64,000 nt of DNA from Superficieibacter sp. HKU1 (GCF_029319185.1 NZ_CP119754.1:4092001-4156000), one strand, 5' to 3'; counted from the stretch's first letter, positions 8,051 to 16,759 are shown. Made by a program: numbers and translations. Notes: generated from the sequence alone by a model not told the origin.

Positions 8051-9115
8051 ATGACGGCCCTCACCTTACGTAACATTCATAAGAAATACGATAAATCGAC
8101 CATTATTGAAAACCTGTCGCTGGATATCGCCTCCGGTGAATTTATCGTTCTCGTTGGTCCTTCCGGCTGCGGTAAATCGACCCTGCTGCGGATTATCGCC
8201 GGGCTGGAATTGCCCAACAGCGGAACGCTAATGATGGGTGAAAAAGATGTCACCCAACTGGCGGCGGGCAAGCGTAATCTCTCGATGGTCTTTCAGTCCT
8301 ACGCGCTCTATCCGCATATGACCGTGCGGGAAAACCTGGCGTTTGGATTAAAAAACATCAAAACGCCCACTGAAGAAATTGATAAACGCATCCAGCAGGC
8401 GTCGCGAATGCTGAAGCTGGAAGAGATGCTGGATCGACTGCCGCAAAACCTCTCCGGCGGCCAGCGCCAGCGGGTGGCGATTGGCCGCTCTATCGTCCAG
8501 CAGCCGGAACTGTTTTTGTTCGATGAACCGCTGTCGAACCTTGACGCCGCCCTGCGCGTGGAAATGCGCCAGGAGATCCAGCAACTGCATAATACGTTGC
8601 ACAACACCATGGTCTATGTGACGCACGATCAGGTGGAAGCCATGACGCTCGCGGATCGCATCGTGGTGCTCTACAAAGGCAAAATTGAACAGGTCGGGAC
8701 GCCGCTGGAGCTCTATAACACGCCCGCTAACCTGTTCGTGGCCGAGTTTATCGGCACGCCGAAAATCAACGTTCTGCCCGCCGTATGGCGCGGAGGCGCA
8801 CTGCGGATCACCGATAATTTAACGTTGCCATTAAGCCGCGCGCCGCAGGGCGTGCAGGAGGGAGACAAGCTGTTCGTCGCGCTGCGGCCAGAGCATTTAC
8901 AGTATGAGGGCGAAGGCGAGTTCACGCTGACGGCGCGCACGCGACTGTGCGAGTTGCAGGGGGATTCCACGCTGGTATGGCTGGATCTGGATGGTCACCC
9001 GATTTGCCTGAAATCGTTCCGCCAGTTGAGCTTTACGCAGGGAACGGTACTTAACCTGTCGATTGCTGAGCAGCATCTGCACCTGTTTGATAGCCTGGGG
9101 AAACGGCTGCCCTGA
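8051..9115 (+). CDS. ABC sugar transporter ATP-binding protein, MalK/UgpC type
   Basis: A 354-residue ATPase. Walker A GPSGCGKST is at residues 36-44, the Q-loop is at FQSYALYPHM, the signature LSGGQ is at 134-138, Walker B is LFLFDEP around 154-160, and the switch His is in VTHDQVEAMTLADR. The C-terminal 110 residues form the OB-fold regulatory domain of the MalK type. It is encoded divergently from its presumed permeases but under the same LacI control region. Ribosome site AAAGGA lies eight bases before the ATG. Confidence 0.92.
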   Translation: MTALTLRNIHKKYDKSTIIENLSLDIASGEFIVLVGPSGCGKSTLLRIIAGLELPNSGTLMMGEKDVTQLAAGKRNLSMVFQSYALYPHMTVRENLAFGLKNIKTPTEEIDKRIQQASRMLKLEEMLDRLPQNLSGGQRQRVAIGRSIVQQPELFLFDEPLSNLDAALRVEMRQEIQQLHNTLHNTMVYVTHDQVEAMTLADRIVVLYKGKIEQVGTPLELYNTPANLFVAEFIGTPKINVLPAVWRGGALRITDNLTLPLSRAPQGVQEGDKLFVALRPEHLQYEGEGEFTLTARTRLCELQGDSTLVWLDLDGHPICLKSFRQLSFTQGTVLNLSIAEQHLHLFDSLGKRLP

Positions 9116-9162
9116 GGCGCTGGCATCGGCAGGTTGACTGCATCTGTCTGGCATCCTGGCCG

Positions 9163-9395
9163 TGTTGCCCGGTGGCGCAAGCTTACCGGGCCTACGAATA
9201 TGATGTAAATCGCTGATATTTTGGATTTTGTAGGCTGGGTAAGGCGAAGCCGCCACCCGGCATTATGCCGGTATCGGTATCAGCACCGTACCCCGGATGC
9301 CCGGTGGCGCAAGCTTACCGGGCCTGTGAGATCGATGATTAACAAACGTTCACCCACGTGTAGGCCGGGCAAGGCGAAGCCGCCGCCCGGCATTG
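9163..9395. repeat. Four REP units in alternating orientation (BIME)
   Basis: The 420-base gap between the ATPase gene and fadH holds four palindromic REP units at about 9163-9197, 9229-9265, 9297-9328 and 9359-9395. Units 1 and 3 share GGTGGCGCAAGCTTACCGGG, and units 2 and 4 are in the opposite sense with AAGGCGAAGCCGCC. Such elements commonly follow operons and can stabilise 3' ends of messages or bind gyrase. No gene is seen here. The last 140 bases hold the fadH promoter region, in which I see no firm site. Confidence 0.9.
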
Positions 9396-9535
9396 CCGCA
9401 CTGAAGCCCCCCTCAATCAGCGATCTTTGAATCCCATCACAATCACCACACAGATCTTTTCCCTTTTTCGCTGCGCCCGCTAAATTAGTAACTCATCCGA
9501 CCACATAACAATAATTTTACATACTGGACGCAATT

Positions 9536-11554
9536 ATGAGCTACCCGTCGCTGTTCACTCCGCTCGATCTGGGCTTTACCACCCTGAAAAATCGGGTATT
9601 AATGGGCTCCATGCATACCGGTCTGGAAGAGCGTCCTGATGGCCCGGAAAGACTGGCCGCGTTTTATGCCGAACGCGCCCGCCACGGGGTAGCGCTGATC
9701 GTCACCGGCGGCGTCGCCCCGGCGCTCTCCGGTGTGACGATGCAGGGCGGCGCGGCATTAACCGATGCCGGCCAGCTTTCGCACCACCGCCCGATCACCG
9801 ATGCGGTCCACCAGGCAGGTGGCAAAATCGCCCTGCAAATCCTGCACACCGGACGCTATAGCTACCAGCCACACCTTGTTGCCCCCTCTCCTCTTCAGGC
9901 GCCGATTAATCGGTTTGCACCGCGCGAACTCACCCATGGCGAGATCCTGGCGCTGATTGACGATTTTGCCCGCTGCGCCGCTCTGGCGCGTGAAGCCGGA
10001 TACGACGGTGTGGAGGTGATGGGTTCCGAAGGTTACCTGATTAACGAATTCCTTGCGGCGCGCACCAACCAGCGTGATGACGAATGGGGAGGCGATTACG
10101 CCCGGCGGATGCGTTTTGCCGTTGACGTGGTGCGCGCCGTTCGCGCCCGCGTCGGCGAGGCGTTTATTATTATCTATCGCCTGTCGATGCTCGATCTGGT
10201 GGAAAACGGCGGCACGCTGGTGGAAACCATCCAGTTAGCGCAGGCAATTGAAGCGGCGGGCGCAACCCTCATCAACACCGGTATTGGCTGGCATGAAGCG
10301 CGTATCCCGACCATTGCCACGCCGGTGCCACGCGGGGCGTTTAGCTGGGTGACGCGCAAGCTGAAGGGCAAAGTCACGATCCCGCTGATTACCACCAACC
10401 GTATCAACGATCCGCAGGTGGCAGAAGAGATCCTCACGCGCGGCGATGCGGATATGGTCTCCATGGCGCGCCCGTTTCTCGCCGATGCGGCGATCCTCTC
10501 CAAAGCCCGGGCCGGTCGGGCGAATGAGATCAACACCTGCATCGGCTGCAATCAGGCCTGTCTGGATCAGATCTTCGCGGGCGAAGTCACCTCCTGTCTG
10601 GTCAACCCCCGCGCCTGCCATGAGACGTTAATGCCCGTCGTTCCCGCGCTCAGGAAGAAAAACCTGGCGGTGATCGGCGCGGGTCCGGCGGGCCTCGCCT
10701 TTGCGGTTAACGCCGCCGCGCGCGGGCACCGCGTGACGCTCTTTGATGCGCAGGGCGAGATCGGCGGTCAGTTTAACGTAGCCAAACAGATCCCCGGCAA
10801 AGAAGAATTCTATGAAACGCTGCGCTATTACCGACGGATGATCGACATAACTGGCGTTGCCCTGGAGCTCAATCATTTCGCCACAACAGAGCAGCTTAAT
10901 GTATTTGATGAAGTGATCCTCGCCAGCGGCATTGAACCCCGGATGCCGCCGATCGATGGCATCGATCACCCGACGGTACTGACTTATCTTGAGGTACTGC
11001 GTGACAAAGCCCCGGTTGGCGAACGGGTGGCGATTATTGGCTGCGGCGGGATCGGCTTTGACACTGCAATGTACCTGAGCCAGCCCGGCGATCCCACCAG
11101 CCAGAACATTGCTGAGTTCTGCGTCGAATGGGGAATCGACACCAGTCTGCATCAAATCGGCGGCCTGCGCCCGGAAGGTCCGCAGTTGCCAAAAAGCCCG
11201 CGCCAGATCGTGATGCTTCAGCGTAAAGCCAGTAAACCGGGTGAAGGTCTGGGGAAAACCACCGGCTGGATCCACCGCGCCACCCTGCTGGCGCGCGGCG
11301 TGAAGATGATCCCGTCCGTCAGTTATCAGAAGATCGACGACGACGGATTACACGTCCTGATCGGCGGTGAACCGCAGGTGCTGAAGGTGGACAATGTTGT
11401 GATCTGCGCCGGGCAGGAGCCGCGTCGCGATCTGGCTGAACCGCTGCGGGCAATGGGTAAGACGGTGCACCTCATCGGCGGCTGCGACGTGGCGCTGGAA
11501 CTGGATGCCCGACGCGCCATTGCGCAGGGCACCCGGCTGGCGCTGGAGATTTAG
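9536..11554 (+). CDS. fadH: 2,4-dienoyl-CoA reductase (NADPH)
   Basis: A 672-residue monomeric iron-sulfur flavoenzyme that reduces 2,4-dienoyl-CoA to 3-enoyl-CoA so that unsaturated fatty acids can enter beta-oxidation. The N-terminal old-yellow-enzyme TIM barrel binds FMN and ends with the cluster cysteines CIGCNQAC plus a fourth in SCLVN (around residues 335-353). The second half has a Rossmann FAD motif (VIGAGPAGLAFA) and an NADPH site (AIIGCGGIGFD). Length and order match E. coli FadH. It is convergent with rlmG and overlaps it by four bases. Confidence 0.97.
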   Translation: MSYPSLFTPLDLGFTTLKNRVLMGSMHTGLEERPDGPERLAAFYAERARHGVALIVTGGVAPALSGVTMQGGAALTDAGQLSHHRPITDAVHQAGGKIALQILHTGRYSYQPHLVAPSPLQAPINRFAPRELTHGEILALIDDFARCAALAREAGYDGVEVMGSEGYLINEFLAARTNQRDDEWGGDYARRMRFAVDVVRAVRARVGEAFIIIYRLSMLDLVENGGTLVETIQLAQAIEAAGATLINTGIGWHEARIPTIATPVPRGAFSWVTRKLKGKVTIPLITTNRINDPQVAEEILTRGDADMVSMARPFLADAAILSKARAGRANEINTCIGCNQACLDQIFAGEVTSCLVNPRACHETLMPVVPALRKKNLAVIGAGPAGLAFAVNAAARGHRVTLFDAQGEIGGQFNVAKQIPGKEEFYETLRYYRRMIDITGVALELNHFATTEQLNVFDEVILASGIEPRMPPIDGIDHPTVLTYLEVLRDKAPVGERVAIIGCGGIGFDTAMYLSQPGDPTSQNIAEFCVEWGIDTSLHQIGGLRPEGPQLPKSPRQIVMLQRKASKPGEGLGKTTGWIHRATLLARGVKMIPSVSYQKIDDDGLHVLIGGEPQVLKVDNVVICAGQEPRRDLAEPLRAMGKTVHLIGGCDVALELDARRAIAQGTRLALEI

Positions 11555-12687
11555 CGGCGGCGTCCCAGTTTCACCGCTTTCAGCACCACAAACTTGCTGT
11601 TCGTCGCGATGGTCTCGCAGTTGCCGAAAATCTTTTTCAGCTTGTGGAAATAATCGAGATGGCGGTTGGCGACAATATACAACATGCCGTTGATCTTCAG
11701 GCAGCGGCGCGCATGATGGAACATCTCCCACGCGATGTTATCCGTCAGCGCATGCTGCTGGTGGAACGGCGGGTTGCACAGTACGGCGTTGAAGCGGAAC
11801 GGCTCCACGCCGGAAAGGGCGTTGTTGATCATAAACTCACAGCGATCCAGCGCATCCGGCATGTTGGTTTCGACGTTCAGGCGGCTTGACGCCACCGCCA
11901 TCGGCGATTCATCGACAAACACCACCGTTGCTTCGGGGTTTTTATCCAGCAGCGTCAGGCCAATCACGCCATTGCCGCAGCCCAGATCGACAATTTCACC
12001 GTCCAGATTTTCCGGCAGATGCTGCATAAAGAAGCGCGCACCGATATCCAGCCCGGTACGGGAGAAGACGTTAGCGTGGTTATGGATGGTCCACGGCGTG
12101 CCTTCCAGCGCCCAGTTCAGGGTTTGCGGCGCGTCGGCCACGGCTGGTGCAGTAAAGGTACAGTTGATCAGACGCGCTTTTTTCCACGCCAGCGTGGTTT
12201 TTGTCGGCCCGAGGATTTTTTCGAATAAATCCAGCGTGGAGTTATGAATATCCCGCGCTTTGGCCCCGGCAATAATCCGCGTTTCAGCGGTCGCCACCAG
12301 GCGCAGAGCGCGGAGCTGCTGCTCCAGTAAGGCCAGCGTTTTCGGGATCTTAATCAGTACCACGCCCGGCGCCTGCGGGTATGGCGCGGTGCTGTCGAGG
12401 AAGGTAACGTTGCCCTCTTCGATTTCATTGTGGCGCAAGTTTTCTCGCGTACCGAGTTCGCTTAAATACGAATCACCAATGCTGAACGGCTTATGTTCCG
12501 CCAGCGCGCAGCTCAGCGCGCCAAAGGTATCGTTAAAGATCAGGACCGGGCCGCTGATGACGGTATCGTCCAACTGTTGCAGCAGATATTCATCCGCCGC
12601 TTCCCACGCCTGCAGCGGGTTGACGTCATCCGTTTCGGGGAAGCGTTTAAGATCCAGTGAACGGAAACCGTTGTCTATGTGGCTCAT
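11551..12687 (-). CDS. rlmG: 23S rRNA (guanine-N2)-methyltransferase RlmG
   Basis: A 378-residue protein of the RsmC/RlmG class that methylates G1835 of 23S rRNA with S-adenosylmethionine. A degenerate N-terminal domain is followed by a Rossmann methyltransferase domain with motif I VDLGCGNGVIG and the NPPFHQ motif of N-methyltransferases (NPPF, near residue 305). The size equals that of E. coli RlmG. Its stop overlaps the end of fadH, and its start faces ygjP across about 85 bases. Confidence 0.96.
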   Translation of the reverse strand: MSHIDNGFRSLDLKRFPETDDVNPLQAWEAADEYLLQQLDDTVISGPVLIFNDTFGALSCALAEHKPFSIGDSYLSELGTRENLRHNEIEEGNVTFLDSTAPYPQAPGVVLIKIPKTLALLEQQLRALRLVATAETRIIAGAKARDIHNSTLDLFEKILGPTKTTLAWKKARLINCTFTAPAVADAPQTLNWALEGTPWTIHNHANVFSRTGLDIGARFFMQHLPENLDGEIVDLGCGNGVIGLTLLDKNPEATVVFVDESPMAVASSRLNVETNMPDALDRCEFMINNALSGVEPFRFNAVLCNPPFHQQHALTDNIAWEMFHHARRCLKINGMLYIVANRHLDYFHKLKKIFGNCETIATNSKFVVLKAVKLGRRR

Positions 12688-12772
12688 CGGCCCTCCAGAA
12701 TGGTAAAATTTCGGTGTTATCCCTAAAAGGGTGCGTGAGTATACTCTTTTTTACTGGCAGCGTGGGGCATTG

Positions 12773-13264
12773 ATGAGCAATCTTAACTATCTACAGGGCT
12801 ATCCGGAAAACCTGCTTTCCCAGGTCCGCACGCTTATTGCTGAACAGCGGCTCGGCGAGGTGCTACAAAAGCGCTACCCTGACACCCATGAGATCACGAC
12901 CGACAAAGCGCTCTGGCAATATACCCAGGATCTGAAAAGTCAGTATCTGCGTAGCGCCCCGCCGATCAATAAAGTGATGTATGACAATAAGATCCACGTG
13001 TTGAACAACGCCCTCGGCCTGCATACGGCGATTTCACGCGTGCAGGGTGGAAAGCTGAAAGCCAAAGCCGAAATCCGCGTTGCCACCGTGTTTCGCAACG
13101 CGCCGCAAGCGTTCCTGCGGATGATCGTGGTGCATGAACTGGCGCATCTTAAAGAGAAAGAACATAACAAAGCGTTTTATCAGCTCTGCTGCCATATGGA
13201 GCCGCAATATCACCAGCTGGAGTTTGATACCCGCCTGTGGCTGACGCATCTGGCGCAGCCATGA
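12773..13264 (+). CDS. ygjP: YgjP-like zinc metallopeptidase-fold protein
   Basis: A 163-residue member of the YgjP/WLM (DUF45) family. The motif HELAHLKEKEHNKAFY has the HExxH-type layout, here HELAH plus a third His six residues on, that binds zinc in these proteins. No signal peptide or membrane segment is present. I chose the ATG at 12773 because it gives the conserved N-terminus MSNLNYLQGYPE; an upstream in-frame start at 12731 adds 14 unsupported residues. Substrate is unknown. A 29-codon ORF begins inside its stop codon. Confidence 0.9.
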   Translation: MSNLNYLQGYPENLLSQVRTLIAEQRLGEVLQKRYPDTHEITTDKALWQYTQDLKSQYLRSAPPINKVMYDNKIHVLNNALGLHTAISRVQGGKLKAKAEIRVATVFRNAPQAFLRMIVVHELAHLKEKEHNKAFYQLCCHMEPQYHQLEFDTRLWLTHLAQP

Positions 13265-13350
13265 ATCCGAAAACGGAATTGATTTTAATCTTCTGCGTGT
13301 GTTTTGCGTATTCCAGTTTATTCTTTGTCGCAGGGAATCATAAGGAATGA
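13261..13350 (+). CDS. Possible 29-residue single-span membrane peptide
   Basis: ATG at 13261 overlaps the ygjP stop codon (ATGA), and the frame closes with TGA at 13348, three bases before the ygjQ start. The product starts MNPKTE, then has about 20 hydrophobic residues (LILIFCVCFAYSSLFFVAG) and ends NHKE, which is the look of a small one-helix membrane protein. No Shine-Dalgarno is obvious, so translation would depend on coupling to ygjP. It could instead be only a spacer that brings ribosomes to ygjQ, whose AAGGA lies inside its last codons. Confidence 0.4.
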   Translation: MNPKTELILIFCVCFAYSSLFFVAGNHKE

Positions 13351-13353
13351 ACA

Positions 13354-14046
13354 ATGCACGCAAGACGGATAGCTACAGCACTCTCTCATTTTATTTTTAA
13401 CCGCTATTTTTTTATTCTGCTGCTGCTGGCGATCATCGCGGCGGCAGGGCTGATGCTTTACGCCAGTCACACGATGATCGCCTCCACGCAGGGGCGGCTT
13501 TACGATCGGGTTGACAACCTTCCTGCCCGTAAACTGGCGCTGGTGCTCGGCGCAAAGCCCGGCAACCGCTACTTTACCCGACGTATTGACGCCGCTGCCG
13601 AGCTCTATAAAGCGGGTAAGGTCAAATGGCTGCTGGTAAGCGGCGATAACGGCAAAGTACATTATGACGAACCTTCTGCGATGCGTAAGGCACTGCTCGC
13701 GAAAGGCGTTCCTTCAGAAGCGATCTACTGCGATTACGCTGGTTTCTCTACACTCGACTCCGTTGTCCGCACGCAAAAAGTTTTCGGTGAAAATCGTTTT
13801 ATCGTTGTCTCCCAGCAGTTTCATAACCAGCGGGCGATTTGGCTGGCGCAGCAGTATGGTATTGATGCCATTGTCTTTAACGCGAAGGATTTAACCGACA
13901 GGCACGGCAGATATACCCAAATGCGGGAGAAACTGGCGCGAGTCAGCGCGGTACTGGATGCCAACATATTGCACCGCCAGCCAAAATATCTTGGTCCAAC
14001 CGTCACGATTGGTTCCGACGCTAAAAGCGGCTGTCCCGTCCAGTAA
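13354..14046 (+). CDS. ygjQ: DUF218 (SanA/YgjQ) inner-membrane protein
   Basis: A 230-residue protein with one N-terminal membrane helix (about residues 17-41) and a DUF218 domain on the outer side. The core motifs are LVLGAKPGNR, VKWLLVSGDN, and EAIYCDYAGFSTLDSVVR followed by VVSQQFHNQRA. It is related to SanA, linked to envelope integrity and vancomycin tolerance in E. coli; the molecular function of YgjQ is unknown. Start codon ATG 13354 follows AAGGA at good spacing. It is probably cotranscribed with ygjP. Confidence 0.9.
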   Translation: MHARRIATALSHFIFNRYFFILLLLAIIAAAGLMLYASHTMIASTQGRLYDRVDNLPARKLALVLGAKPGNRYFTRRIDAAAELYKAGKVKWLLVSGDNGKVHYDEPSAMRKALLAKGVPSEAIYCDYAGFSTLDSVVRTQKVFGENRFIVVSQQFHNQRAIWLAQQYGIDAIVFNAKDLTDRHGRYTQMREKLARVSAVLDANILHRQPKYLGPTVTIGSDAKSGCPVQ

Positions 14047-14146
14047 ATCGGGATGGATATAACGTTATGCGCTATGGCGCACTCGTTTTGTCATGTCGCC
14101 ATGCTACATTGGCGGCAGGTTCTCACAATGGAGTACATATTCGTTT

Positions 14147-15145
14147 ATGATACGTTTCGCAGTCATTGGCACAAACTGGATCACCCGTCAGTTTGTCGAT
14201 GCCGCCCATGAAACCGGTAAATACACGTTAACCGCGGTTTACTCGCGCAGCCTTGAGCAGGCGCAGCATTTCGCCAGTGATTATCCGGTGGATCACCTGT
14301 TTACCTCGCTGGAAGAAATGGCGAACAGCGACGCTTTTGACGCGGTGTATATCGCCAGCCCAAACTCCCTGCACTTCCCGCAAACGCGCTTATTCCTCAG
14401 CCACAAAAAACACGTCATTTGTGAAAAGCCGCTGGCGTCTAATCTGCGTGAAGTGGAGGAAGCTATCGCCGTGGCGCGGGAGAACCAGGTGGTGCTGTTT
14501 GAAGCGTTCAAAACCGCCAGCCTGCCTAACTTCCTGCTGCTGCAACAGTCGCTGCCGAAACTGGGCAAAATCCGCAAGGCGTTTATTAACTACTGTCAGT
14601 ACTCTTCCCGCTACCAGCGCTACCTGGACGGTGAGAACCCGAATACCTTTAATCCGGCGTTTTCTAACGGATCGATTATGGATATCGGTTTTTACTGTCT
14701 GGCGTCAGCGGTCGCGCTGTGGGGCGAACCGCACAGCGTTCAGGCGTCGGCCAGTCTGCTGGAAAGCGGCGTGGATGCCCACGGTACGGTGGTCATGAAC
14801 TACGGTGATTTTGACGTCACGCTGCATCATTCAAAGGTGAGTGACTCTGTGCTGGCGAGCGAAATTCAGGGCGAAAATGGATCGCTGGTGATCGAAAAAA
14901 TCTCCGAGTGTCAGAACGTGGCATTTGTACCGCGCGGTGGCAAAGCGCAGGATCTGACGCAGCCGCAGCACATCAATACCATGCTGTACGAGGCTGAAGT
15001 TTTTGCGCGCCTGGTGGAGACCGGTGAGGTGAATCATCCGGGGCTGGCGGTCAGTCGAACCACATCGACATTGCAGACGGAAATCCGTCGTCAGACCGGG
15101 GTTGTCTTTCCGGCGGATGATATCAATGCGCAGGCGACCGCGTAA
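14147..15145 (+). CDS. ygjR: Gfo/Idh/MocA-family oxidoreductase
   Basis: About 332 residues. The N-terminal Rossmann domain opens with MIRFAVIGTNWIT, where the usual GxGxxG is degenerate. The family signature ICEKPLASN, with the catalytic-type Lys of EKP, lies near residue 93, and a GFO-type alpha/beta C-terminal domain follows. Members oxidise or reduce sugars or inositols with NAD(P); the substrate of YgjR is not established. ATG 14147 is chosen over the upstream in-frame start at 14093 because it matches the family N-terminus. Ribosome-site support is weak (GGAG is about 13 bases away). Confidence 0.9.
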   Translation: MIRFAVIGTNWITRQFVDAAHETGKYTLTAVYSRSLEQAQHFASDYPVDHLFTSLEEMANSDAFDAVYIASPNSLHFPQTRLFLSHKKHVICEKPLASNLREVEEAIAVARENQVVLFEAFKTASLPNFLLLQQSLPKLGKIRKAFINYCQYSSRYQRYLDGENPNTFNPAFSNGSIMDIGFYCLASAVALWGEPHSVQASASLLESGVDAHGTVVMNYGDFDVTLHHSKVSDSVLASEIQGENGSLVIEKISECQNVAFVPRGGKAQDLTQPQHINTMLYEAEVFARLVETGEVNHPGLAVSRTTSTLQTEIRRQTGVVFPADDINAQATA

Positions 15146-15204
15146 AACTGTGTAAAAGGCAGGTGGCAAGGCATTGACCAGGTGAATGCTCTGTCATAAT
15201 TTGT

Positions 15205-15470
15205 TACCTGCAAAGGGGAGTAACTTCATTGCCGGTAGATCGTCATTACGATGCGGAAATCCGTATCCGGTCACCGGGCAACTTATGTTGCGCTGACGTC
15301 TGCCGGATGGCGCTTCGCTTATCCGGCCTACAAAACGCAGATCCGCCAGGCATAGCGCCAGCCGGTCTCTATTACGTAGGTCCGATAAGCATAGCGCCAT
15401 CGGGCAGGCAAACAGCGCAGGCTGAAGTTGTAAGTGAGACCTTGCCGGAAGGCGAGGTCTATGCATAAAC
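15205..15470 (+). ncRNA. yybP-ykoY manganese riboswitch (PRE/SraF) upstream of alx
   Basis: The 5' conserved block AAAGGGGAGTAAC (15212-15224) and the 3' block GAAGTTGTAAGTGAGACC (15424-15441) followed by TTGCCGGAAGGCGAGGTC are those of the alx leader, known in E. coli as the pH- and manganese-responsive PRE element or SraF RNA. The aptamer controls alx at termination and translation. Between the two blocks, a stem closed by GCGCTG (15290-15295) and CAGCGC (15413-15418) has been enlarged by an inverted pair of REP elements. The leader is therefore much longer than the roughly 200 nt I recall for E. coli. Confidence 0.9.
15301..15406. repeat. Inverted REP pair inside the alx riboswitch
   Basis: Two REP-like units of 31 bases, at 15301-15331 and 15376-15406, face each other. 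The reverse complement of the second matches the first at 26 of 31 positions by direct comparison, so the transcript can form a long hairpin. They lie within the apical stem of the aptamer, not in its conserved junction blocks. Confidence 0.85.
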
Positions 15471-15476
15471 GCGCAG

Positions 15477-15507
15477 CGGCTGACGTCTTCTGACCTCAGC
15501 CGTTTTT
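15477..15507 (+). terminator. Intrinsic terminator of the alx leader
   Basis: Stem CGGCTGA with TCAGCCG, extended by GTC with GAC around a TTCT loop after one C-C mismatch, then TTTTTGTTTTT. It stands between the aptamer and the alx ribosome site (AAGGAG at 15520), as expected for the expression platform of this riboswitch. Confidence 0.85.
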
Positions 15508-15532
15508 GTTTTTATGCGTAAGGAGTTGCTCT

Positions 15533-16501
15533 ATGAATACTGTCGGCACACCGTTGTTATGGGGCGGATTCGCGGTTGTCGTGGTGATTATGCTGGCCAT
15601 CGATCTCCTGTTACAGGGGCGGCGCGGCGCGCACACCATGTCAATGAAACAGGCCGCCGTCTGGTCTCTGGTCTGGGTCACTCTTTCCCTGCTGTTTAAT
15701 GCCGCGTTCTGGTGGTATCTCGCCACTACGCAAGGGCGTGCCGTTGCCGATCCGCAGGCGCTGGCGTTTCTTACCGGGTACCTGATCGAAAAAGCCCTGG
15801 CGGTGGATAACGTCTTCGTCTGGCTGATGCTGTTCAGCTATTTTGCCGTGCCCGCCGCGCTACAGCGTCGCGTGCTGATCTACGGCGTTCTCGGGGCGAT
15901 CGTCCTGCGTACCATCATGATCTTCGCTGGCAGCTGGCTGATCGCTCAGTTTGACTGGCTGCTGTACGTCTTCGGTGCCTTTCTGCTGTTTACCGGGATC
16001 AAAATGGCGCTGGCGAAAGAAGACGAAAGCGGTATCGGCGAAAAACCGATGGTGCGCTGGCTACGCAGCCATTTACGCATGACGGATAAAATCGAGAGCG
16101 AGCATTTCTTCGTGCGCAAAAACGGTCTGCTGTTTGCCACGCCGCTGCTGCTGGTGCTGATTATGGTCGAACTCAGTGACGTGATTTTCGCAGTCGATAG
16201 CATCCCGGCTATCTTCGCGGTCACCACCGATCCCTTTATTGTCCTGACCTCAAACCTGTTCGCGATCCTCGGCCTGCGCGCGATGTACTTCCTGCTGGCG
16301 GGCGTGGCGGAACGCTTCTCAATGCTGAAATACGGGCTGTCGATCATTCTGGTATTTATCGGTATCAAGATGCTGATCGTCGACTTTTACCATATCCCGA
16401 TTGCGGTCTCGCTGGGTATCGTGTTCGGCGTTCTGGTGGTCACGCTGCTGGTTAATGTGTGGGTAAACCGCCAGCACGATAAGAAACAGCTCATGCGATA
16501 G
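15533..16501 (+). CDS. alx: TerC-family membrane protein, manganese exporter Alx
   Basis: A 322-residue inner-membrane protein of the TerC family with about nine transmembrane helices. The two acidic motifs of the family are clear: EKALAVDNVFVW near residue 79 and VELSDVIFAVDSIPA near residue 214, which probably hold Mn2+. Alx is induced at high pH and high manganese through its leader and exports Mn2+. ATG 15533 follows AAGGAG eight bases upstream. An in-frame TTG at 15506 would start inside the terminator and is rejected. Confidence 0.95.
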   Translation: MNTVGTPLLWGGFAVVVVIMLAIDLLLQGRRGAHTMSMKQAAVWSLVWVTLSLLFNAAFWWYLATTQGRAVADPQALAFLTGYLIEKALAVDNVFVWLMLFSYFAVPAALQRRVLIYGVLGAIVLRTIMIFAGSWLIAQFDWLLYVFGAFLLFTGIKMALAKEDESGIGEKPMVRWLRSHLRMTDKIESEHFFVRKNGLLFATPLLLVLIMVELSDVIFAVDSIPAIFAVTTDPFIVLTSNLFAILGLRAMYFLLAGVAERFSMLKYGLSIILVFIGIKMLIVDFYHIPIAVSLGIVFGVLVVTLLVNVWVNRQHDKKQLMR

Positions 16502-16543
16502 CGGGCTGTTTAACTAAGGAGCATCAGGCGATATGAATTTCAC

Positions 16544-16569
16544 GCCCGGCAGAATTTGTCCGGGCTTTT
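16544..16569 (+). terminator. Terminator after alx
   Basis: GCCCGG and CCGGGC around a ten-base loop, followed by TTTTTG, 43 bases after the alx stop. The remaining gap to sstT is A+T-rich and holds the sstT promoter region. Confidence 0.8.
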
Positions 16570-16759
16570 TGTTTAATATGTCACATTATTGTTAAATAAA
16601 AGTTATAAAATATGATCCGCTCATAAAATCCAGCATATTTCGCTTCCCGAACATTGTTCTTTCCTTATACTCGACCAGGCAAACACTTTGTTACATCCTG
16701 AAAGATGCGCCATCAGAGCGCACAAAGGATGAGCAACAACATAATGAAAGGATCAAGAA

